Source: JAZLIT01 sp045617525 (lineage in GTDB: Bacteria; Bacillota; Bacilli; Bacillales_A; Planococcaceae). From it: a stretch of 64,000 nt of DNA. A program made the position numbers and the translations under genes. Each line of letters starts with the position of its first letter. Positions within the stretch are counted from its first letter, which is position 1. Positions 58,352-64,000 of this stretch are shown in pieces. Under the pieces are notes generated by a model that made no database searches, was not told where the DNA came from, and was given only the letters and a program-made list of their open reading frames with translations. Where the stretch lies: positions 34,949-98,948 of the forward strand of contig JAZLIT010000217.1 in NCBI GenBank assembly GCA_045617525.1. The letters run 5' to 3'.

Positions 58352-59311
58352 ATGACAGAAAAAATGGTAGATCTTCAACTAAATAATCCGAATGAAGCAG
58401 TGAGTTTACTTGGAATGGGCGATAAAAATATTTCTTTAATTGAAGAAACATATGATGTGCAAATCATTACGCGTGGAGAGGTTATTCAAGTTGTCGGTGA
58501 GGATGAACTGAAAAAAGAACAGGCGATGCTTGTTTTGCATGCACTACTGCAAGTGATTCGAAAAGATATTAATATAGATATTAGAGATACAACAACTGCG
58601 ATTGAAATGGCTGCAAAAGGAACGATAGAATATTTCCCTGAATTATATGATGAAGAAATTGCACGTAATTTAAAAGGCAAGTCAATTCGTGCGAAAACTA
58701 TAGGCCAACGCGAATACATAAAAGCGATACGTCTTAATGACTTGATTTTTGGAATTGGTCCAGCAGGTACTGGGAAAACGTATTTAGCAGTAGTGATGGC
58801 GACGCAAGCATTGAAAAATGGGCATGTAAAGCGAATTATTTTAACGCGTCCGGCAGTAGAAGCAGGTGAATCACTAGGCTTCTTACCAGGGGACTTGAAG
58901 GAAAAGGTAGATCCGTATTTAAGGCCGTTATACGATGCGTTACACGACATTTACGGTGCAGAGCAAACACAGCGCCTAATTGAACGCGGAACAATTGAAA
59001 TTGCTCCTTTAGCGTATATGCGTGGGAGAACATTAGATGATGCATTTGTGATATTAGACGAAGCGCAAAATACGACACATCAGCAAATGAAAATGTTTTT
59101 AACGCGTTTAGGATTTGGCTCAAAAATGGTCATTACAGGCGATAAAACGCAAATTGACCTTTCGAAAAAGCAAGAATCGGGCTTAATTATTGCAGAGCGT
59201 ACGTTAAAGTATGTAAAGGCAATTCATTTCCAACTATTAGAGCAAGGAGATGTAGTACGTCATCCATTGGTAGCAAAAGTAATCCAAGCATATTCAGATC
59301 AAGAGCTATAA
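58352..59311 (+). CDS. phoH: PhoH-like ATPase
   Basis: PhoH/YqfE-type P-loop ATPase, linked by genome context to RNA metabolism with YbeY. Visible: N-terminal KH-like part, Walker A GPAGTGKTYLA (about 134-144), GFLPGDLKEKVDPYLRPLYD, Walker B FVILDEAQNTT and MVITGDKTQIDL. 319 aa. GGAGAG precedes the ATG two bases after yqfD. Its last 22 codons are duplicated twice more downstream (see repeat at 59243). Confidence 0.95.
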   Translation: MTEKMVDLQLNNPNEAVSLLGMGDKNISLIEETYDVQIITRGEVIQVVGEDELKKEQAMLVLHALLQVIRKDINIDIRDTTTAIEMAAKGTIEYFPELYDEEIARNLKGKSIRAKTIGQREYIKAIRLNDLIFGIGPAGTGKTYLAVVMATQALKNGHVKRIILTRPAVEAGESLGFLPGDLKEKVDPYLRPLYDALHDIYGAEQTQRLIERGTIEIAPLAYMRGRTLDDAFVILDEAQNTTHQQMKMFLTRLGFGSKMVITGDKTQIDLSKKQESGLIIAERTLKYVKAIHFQLLEQGDVVRHPLVAKVIQAYSDQEL

Positions 59312-59525
59312 TCCAAGTCCCTCTGTACCGAAAGCGGAAGCGACAGGTACAAGGCGATGTAGTACGTCATCCACTGGTAGCAAAAGTAATCCAAGCATAT
59401 TCAGATCAGGAGCTATAATCCATGTCCCTCTGTACCGAAAGCGAAGCGACAGGTACAAGGAGATGTAGTACGTCATCCGTTGGTAGCAAAAGTAATCCAA
59501 GCATATTCCGATCAAGAGCTATAAT
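59243..59525 (+). repeat. three tandem copies of the phoH 3' end
   Basis: Direct repeats of 107 and 106 bases plus a partial third copy, starting at 59243, 59350 and 59456. Each copy holds the last 22 codons of phoH with its stop; the first two also hold a 3' segment with a TGTACC/GGTACA inverted repeat. All five differences in the coding parts are synonymous (GGA/GGC, TTG/CTG, CAA/CAG, CCA/CCG, TCA/TCC). The non-coding parts differ by one substitution and one deleted base. The remaining gap to pgpH holds a terminator. Confidence 0.9.
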
Positions 59526-59578
59526 TTTACTCTCTGTGCAAAAGCAGAGAATGCACTAAAATGAAAACCTTCATTCAT

Positions 59579-59619
59579 AAAGCAGGAATATTATTTATAA
59601 TATTTCTGCTTTTATTATT
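59579..59619 (+). terminator. intrinsic terminator upstream of pgpH
   Basis: AAAGCAGnAATATT/AATATTnCTGCTTT stem with T-rich tail, after the phoH repeat array. Confidence 0.75.
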
Positions 59620-59689
59620 TTAGAAAATTCATTGAAACGAAGGCTCCAATACATGGTAAAATAATAGAGAGCGTAACTGGAGGTGTAAG

Positions 59690-61801
59690 ATGAAACAACA
59701 ATTAAAAAAGATATTTAATTTAATCGGATTTCGTTCATTCTTATTAATCGTTTTACTGTTAACTGCATTTGTACAGTTTTTTATTATGCTAAGTGCAGTA
59801 GAGAGTGATACATATGATATTCAAATTACACAAATTGCACAAGATACGATCCGTGCAGTAAAAACAGTTGAAGATACAGAGAAAACGGAGTTATTACGCA
59901 ATGAAGCAGAAAACTTAGTGGAACCTGTTTATGTGCTGAATTCAGATGTTGCAGAGCATCGTGTGTCTTTTGTAAACTCTGTTTTTGATACACTTATTGC
60001 TGAGAAGGTTCTAATTGAGCAGTCAACAGACATACTTCTTAAATCAGAGCGTATTAATGCGTTAAAGAAATCAATGAAAGAAATTATTAATTCTCAACCA
60101 GATTTAGCGTTGTCAGATACTCAGCTGGAGGCATTTTTAACTGTTACAGTTGAAGAAATCGAACAAACACGTGACGCTATTGAAGACATTGTACAAGAAA
60201 GTCTGTCAAATGCAATTAGAAAAGAAGCGCTCCCAACGTTAAAAATAGAGGCGGAAGCGAAAGTTGTCAGCGCGGAAAAAGTAAATCGTACATTGCTGAA
60301 TCCATCGATTGCGATTGTGAAGGTAGCGATTGTTGAAACGGAAAAATTAGATCCAGTAAAAACTGAGGAACGCATTACGCAAGCTAGAAGTAGTGTTGAG
60401 CCAACGAAAATTTTACAAGGGCAAATTATTATACGTGAGGGCGAAGCAATCGATCGTGAAATGATTCGTCAAATGGAACTTTTAAGCATGCTTGATGCTG
60501 AAGGGTCAAATAAGCCGATTATTGGATTAATAATTTTCATTCTATTGCAGATGTCATTTATGTATATTTTATTTGACCGTTCAAAATTAGAACTTGTGAA
60601 AAAGCAAAAAGGTCTTTTGGTAACGGTTAGTGTTTATATAATTTCGATTATTGTAATGAGTTTGATGAATTTAGTGGCAGAAAATTTTGATGTGAATATC
60701 GGCTTCTTATTCCCGACAGCGATGGCAACGATGCTTGTTCGTTTGCTTGCGAATGATAAGGCTGCGAGTGTTGTCACGATTTTAACAGCCGCGTCGTCAG
60801 GCATTGTATTCCAGCAAGGGTACGCTGCTGTTCTGCAAATGGATGTAGCTCTTTACATTTTATTTGGCGGATTTGGTGCGCTTTATTTTATGCGTAATAT
60901 GGAAAAACGCGCGCATTTATTGCATGCAGTTACAGTCATTTCAATTATCAATATATTATTTATTGCATTTTATTTACTAATGAGCCAGGCTTCGTTAAGT
61001 TTTGGGGAAATTTTATTCTATATGACAGCTGGTATTATTTCTGGTTTATTATCGGGTGCATTAACGATGGGATTACTTCCATTTTTTGAATCCGCATTTG
61101 GTATTTTATCAACGATGCGTCTAATTGAATTATCGAACCCAAATCATCCGTTACTGAAGAAAATCTTAATGGAAACACCAGGTACGTATCATCATAGTGT
61201 AATGGTGGCGAACCTAGCAGAGGCTTCATGTGAGGCGATTGGTGCGGATGGATTATTAGCGCGAGTGGCAAGTTATTATCATGATGTTGGAAAGTCGCGT
61301 AGACCGTTAATGTTTATTGAAAATCAGATTTCGGGTGTGAACCCGCATGATACATTACCACCGGAAAAGAGTGCGGAAATTATAATATCCCACACAACAG
61401 AGGGAGCAGAGCTACTGCGCCAACATAAAATGCCGCTGGAGATTATTGATATTGCGCTCCAGCACCATGGGACAAGTACTTTGAAATTTTTCTTGTTTAA
61501 AGCGAAAGAAGAAGGGGAAAATTTTGATGAGGCGAAGTTTCGCTACCCAGGTCCTAAGCCACAATCGAAAGAAGCAGCAATTATTAGCATTGCAGATAGT
61601 GTCGAAGCGGCAGTACGTTCGATGAAAGAGCCAACTTCAGACAAGATTCAACATTTAATTCGCTCGATTATTCAAAATCGACTACAGGATGAACAATTTG
61701 ACGAGTGTGATTTATCAATTAAAGAATTAAAGAAAATTGAGCAAGTACTATGTGAAACATTAAATGGGATATTCCATTCCCGAATTGAATACCCGAAATA
61801 G
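59690..61801 (+). CDS. pgpH: cyclic-di-AMP phosphodiesterase PgpH (7TM-HD)
   Basis: Membrane HD-domain enzyme that hydrolyses c-di-AMP to pApA. Domains: signal-anchor helix (about 14-35), extracellular 7TMR-HDED domain (about 45-270), seven membrane helices (about 278-480), cytoplasmic HD domain with TYHHSVMVANLAE (about 498) and YYHDVGK (about 528), HTTEGAELL and LQHHGTS. 703 aa, full length. AACTGGAGGTG precedes the ATG. Follows phoH and precedes ybeY as in B. subtilis (yqfF). Confidence 0.96.
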   Translation: MKQQLKKIFNLIGFRSFLLIVLLLTAFVQFFIMLSAVESDTYDIQITQIAQDTIRAVKTVEDTEKTELLRNEAENLVEPVYVLNSDVAEHRVSFVNSVFDTLIAEKVLIEQSTDILLKSERINALKKSMKEIINSQPDLALSDTQLEAFLTVTVEEIEQTRDAIEDIVQESLSNAIRKEALPTLKIEAEAKVVSAEKVNRTLLNPSIAIVKVAIVETEKLDPVKTEERITQARSSVEPTKILQGQIIIREGEAIDREMIRQMELLSMLDAEGSNKPIIGLIIFILLQMSFMYILFDRSKLELVKKQKGLLVTVSVYIISIIVMSLMNLVAENFDVNIGFLFPTAMATMLVRLLANDKAASVVTILTAASSGIVFQQGYAAVLQMDVALYILFGGFGALYFMRNMEKRAHLLHAVTVISIINILFIAFYLLMSQASLSFGEILFYMTAGIISGLLSGALTMGLLPFFESAFGILSTMRLIELSNPNHPLLKKILMETPGTYHHSVMVANLAEASCEAIGADGLLARVASYYHDVGKSRRPLMFIENQISGVNPHDTLPPEKSAEIIISHTTEGAELLRQHKMPLEIIDIALQHHGTSTLKFFLFKAKEEGENFDEAKFRYPGPKPQSKEAAIISIADSVEAAVRSMKEPTSDKIQHLIRSIIQNRLQDEQFDECDLSIKELKKIEQVLCETLNGIFHSRIEYPK

Positions 61802-61816
61802 TTAGGAGAGATAAAG

Positions 61817-62302
61817 ATGTTAAATATTGATTTTTTAGATGAAACAAATGAAGTAGCAGAGGCACATATTGCGCTAGTGGAAAAACTGATTCAACACGCA
61901 GCACAAGTAGAAGGCATTGAAGAGGGTTCTGAGGTTTCGATTACTTTTGTGACGAATGAGGCGATCCATGAAATTAACCGTGAATACCGTGATAAGGATC
62001 AGCCAACTGATGTTATTTCATTCGCGATGGAGGAAATGGGTGAAGGCGAAGTAGCGATTGTTGGAGAGGGTATTCCACGTATTTTAGGAGACATTATTAT
62101 TTCAACAGACCGTACACGTGAGCAAGCGGAGGAATATGGGCATTCATTTGAGCGTGAATTAGGCTTTTTAGCGGTGCATGGTTTCCTACATTTACTTGGC
62201 TACGACCATATGACGGATGAGGATGAGAAGGAAATGTTCGGCAAGCAGGATGAAATTTTGCAATCGTATGGTTTAGGCCGAGACGACAATGAACGCGCGT
62301 AA
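61817..62302 (+). CDS. ybeY: endoribonuclease YbeY (16S rRNA maturation)
   Basis: Zinc metalloprotein acting in 16S rRNA 3' maturation and ribosome quality control. The signature HGFLHLLGYDH (three His ligands) is intact, with INREYRDKDQPTDVISFAM before it. 161 aa. TAGGAGAG precedes the ATG. Overlaps dgkA by 14 bases. Confidence 0.97.
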   Translation: MLNIDFLDETNEVAEAHIALVEKLIQHAAQVEGIEEGSEVSITFVTNEAIHEINREYRDKDQPTDVISFAMEEMGEGEVAIVGEGIPRILGDIIISTDRTREQAEEYGHSFERELGFLAVHGFLHLLGYDHMTDEDEKEMFGKQDEILQSYGLGRDDNERA

Positions 62303-62639
62303 ATTCATTCGTTCCTTTTCATTTGCATGGCAAGGAATTGGAGTAGCTTTAAAAGAACAAAATATGAAATTTCACCTTTTAATCGCGGTTGTCGTCGTTA
62401 TTGCAGCCTTATTGACGGGGCTTTCCTCGATTGAATGGTGTATACTTATTGTCGTAATTGCGGCGGTGATTAGCATAGAAATGGTCAATACGGCCATTGA
62501 ACACGTTGTAGATTTGACATCGCCAGACATGCATCCGCTCGCAAAAGCAGCAAAAGACGTCGCTGCGGGCGCTGTGCTTGTATTTGCTATGGCAAGTGTT
62601 ATAATCGGAGTACTCATTTTTATTCCGAAATGGTTTTAA
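62289..62639 (+). CDS. dgkA: diacylglycerol/undecaprenol kinase family protein
   Basis: Small integral membrane lipid kinase; Gram-positive members phosphorylate undecaprenol. Three membrane helices; conserved IEMVNTAIEHVVDL with the catalytic Glu and PLAKAAKDVAAGAVL. 116 aa. Start lies inside ybeY, so translational coupling is likely. Confidence 0.94.
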   Translation: MNARKFIRSFSFAWQGIGVALKEQNMKFHLLIAVVVVIAALLTGLSSIEWCILIVVIAAVISIEMVNTAIEHVVDLTSPDMHPLAKAAKDVAAGAVLVFAMASVIIGVLIFIPKWF

Positions 62640-62667
62640 GAAGTGGTTTAAGAGAGGAGCAAGAACG

Positions 62668-63078
62668 ATGAATATGAATGATTTATTAGAACAATCAAAG
62701 GTAGCACGCGAAAAAGCGTACGTGCCATATTCTAAATTTAAAGTTGGGGCAGCGCTACTTGCCGCTGACGGAACTGTTTATCATGGTTGTAATATTGAAA
62801 ATGCGGGCTATAGCATGACAAACTGTGCAGAACGTACAGCATTTTTTAAAGCAGTTTCAGAAGGTGTAATGGACTTCACGGCTATTGCTATAGTTGCAGA
62901 TACAGACCGTCCTTGCTCACCATGTGGCGCTTGTCGTCAAGTTATGTCTGAGTTTTGTAAACCAGACATGCCAGTATATTTAACAAACTTAAAAGGGGAC
63001 GTTCAGGAAACGACTGTAGCGGCGTTAATACCTGGTGCGTTCACACCGGAGGATTTAGATTATGCAGCAACCAAGTAA
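62668..63078 (+). CDS. cdd: cytidine deaminase
   Basis: Tetrameric zinc enzyme converting cytidine and deoxycytidine to uridine forms. Visible: PYSKFKVGAALLA, CNIENAGYSMTNCAERTAFF (first zinc Cys and catalytic Glu) and PCSPCGACRQ (two zinc Cys). 136 aa. AGAGGAG precedes the ATG. Overlaps era by 17 bases. Confidence 0.97.
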   Translation: MNMNDLLEQSKVAREKAYVPYSKFKVGAALLAADGTVYHGCNIENAGYSMTNCAERTAFFKAVSEGVMDFTAIAIVADTDRPCSPCGACRQVMSEFCKPDMPVYLTNLKGDVQETTVAALIPGAFTPEDLDYAATK

Positions 63079-63979
63079 TGGTTTTAAATCGGGATTTGTC
63101 TCGATTATAGGCCGACCAAATGTTGGGAAATCAACATTTTTAAATCGTGTTATTGGGCAAAAAATTGCCATCATGTCGGATAAACCGCAAACAACACGTA
63201 ATAAAGTACAAGGTGTTTTAACACAAGACAATAGCCAAACGATTTTCATCGATACACCAGGCATTCATAAGCCAAAGCATAAGCTTGGCGAATTCATGCT
63301 AAAAGTATCACGTAATGCGTTAAGAGAAGTGGATGCAATTATGTTCATGGTAAACGCGGAAGAAAAACGTGGTAAAGGTGACGAGTACATTTTAGAGATG
63401 CTAGAAGGCAATACAACGCCAGTATTTTTAATCATTAATAAAATCGACCAAGTGCACCCTGATGCGTTAGAGGGTATTGTTAATTCGTATAAGGATAAAT
63501 TTGATTTTGCAGAAATTATTCCGATTTCAGCTTTACGTGGTAATAATATTGAGAACTTATTAACGACGATTGAAAAGTACTTACCAGAGGGACCTATGTA
63601 TTACCCAGCGGATCAAGTAACCGATCACCCGGAGCGTTTCATTATCTCCGAATTAATCCGTGAAAAAGTACTTCACCATACGCGCGAAGAAATTCCGCAT
63701 TCAATCGCAGTTGTAATTGATAAAATTAAACGTGATGAAGAAAACGAAAACATGATTCGCGTACAAGCGACGATTATGGTTGAGCGCGATTCACAAAAAG
63801 GAATCGTAATCGGTAAACGTGGTGCATTACTTAAACAAGTAGGTACAGAAGCACGTAAAGATATCGAAATGCTACTTGGCTCAAAGATTTATTTAGAGCT
63901 TTGGGTGAAAGTGCAAAAAGATTGGCGCAACAAGCAAGGGAATCTACGAGATTTCGGTTTCCGTGACGACGAATATTAA
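63062..63979 (+). CDS. era: GTPase Era
   Basis: Essential GTPase that binds the 3' end of 16S rRNA during 30S assembly. Visible: G1 GRPNVGKST, G2 TTRNKVQG, G3 DTPGIH, G4 NKID, G5 SALRG, and a C-terminal KH domain with GKRGALLKQVG. 305 aa, full length. ATG 63062 lies in the cdd 3' end after GGAGGA. Last gene of the window; only 21 bases follow. Confidence 0.98.
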   Translation: MQQPSNGFKSGFVSIIGRPNVGKSTFLNRVIGQKIAIMSDKPQTTRNKVQGVLTQDNSQTIFIDTPGIHKPKHKLGEFMLKVSRNALREVDAIMFMVNAEEKRGKGDEYILEMLEGNTTPVFLIINKIDQVHPDALEGIVNSYKDKFDFAEIIPISALRGNNIENLLTTIEKYLPEGPMYYPADQVTDHPERFIISELIREKVLHHTREEIPHSIAVVIDKIKRDEENENMIRVQATIMVERDSQKGIVIGKRGALLKQVGTEARKDIEMLLGSKIYLELWVKVQKDWRNKQGNLRDFGFRDDEY

Positions 63980-64000
63980 GTAATAGAGTGGGGTACGCTC

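Noticed and set aside
59243..59525. CRISPR-like array
   Set aside because: Units are about 107 bases, directly adjacent without unique spacers, and contain the phoH coding end.
1..64000. Prophage, insertion sequence with transposase, defence island, tRNA or rRNA genes
   Set aside because: No integrase, transposase, restriction or toxin genes and no tRNA-like cloverleaf were seen; gene order follows the conserved Bacillales core.

Overview
The window is a chromosomal core region of a low-GC, endospore-forming Bacillales bacterium. Gene content, low GC, frequent UUG/GUG starts and strong AGGAGG-type Shine-Dalgarno (SD) sites point to the Planococcaceae side (Solibacillus/Lysinibacillus/Kurthia-like). 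That family placement is inferred from overall resemblance and was not tested. Gene order closely follows the Bacillus subtilis yrrC-yrvO and yqeG-era neighbourhoods. No prophage, complete insertion sequence, CRISPR array, rRNA or tRNA gene was seen.

Layout. 0.2-11 kb: an orphan gene, rarA, then cymR-yrvO-mnmA-yrrB (cysteine control and tRNA 2-thiolation), a reverse two-gene unit with a eukaryote-type HisA, recD2, and nupC behind a cre-like palindrome. 11-16 kb: alaS under an alanine T-box, then ireB-ruvX and two DUF1292 genes holding three copies of the domain. 16-24 kb: mltG, the U34 tRNA hydroxylation/methylation set trmR-trhP1-trhP2, udk, greA, yrrS, mtnN, a 28-residue membrane miniprotein, and an uninterrupted sigK read in reverse. 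24-38 kb: pssA and psd back to back, the yqeG-yqeH-aroE-yhbY-nadD-yqeK-rsfS-yqeM operon, comEA-comEB-comEC, a yqzM-like small gene, holA, rpsT, gpr and spoIIP. 38-54 kb: lepA, a frameshifted polysaccharide deacetylase, hemW, the CIRCE-controlled hrcA-grpE-dnaK genes with a separately promoted dnaJ, prmA, rsmE, a GC-rich repeat, mtaB, a lipoprotein gene that appears to start at AUA, deoC and rpsU. 54-64 kb: a sigma-W-type nfeD-floA-yqfB operon, the sporulation genes yqfC-yqfD, phoH with a triplicated 3' tail, pgpH, ybeY, dgkA, cdd and era.

How the genes work together. Several units share a theme: tRNA wobble modification (yrvO/mnmA, trmR/trhP1/trhP2, mtaB), ribosome assembly and translation (yqeH, yhbY, rsfS, ybeY, era, lepA, prmA, rsmE, rpsT, rpsU), sporulation (sigK, gpr, spoIIP, yqfC, yqfD), DNA uptake and repair (comE genes, recD2, rarA, ruvX, holA) and nucleoside salvage (nupC, udk, deoC, cdd, comEB). 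Visible control elements are the alanine T-box, CIRCE, a cre-like site, one sigma-W-like and two sigma-E-like promoters, several sigma-A promoters and many intrinsic terminators.

The observations most worth following up are: three direct copies of the phoH 3' end whose coding differences are all synonymous; a sigma-E-like promoter nested in the yqfB terminator so that only the short sporulation transcript would expose the yqfC SD; the eukaryote-type HisA outside a his operon; the split deacetylase with a -1 slippery heptamer exactly in the frame-overlap window; and the AUA-start lipoprotein. I did not find a clearly new multi-gene system; most of the window is conserved Bacillales core.
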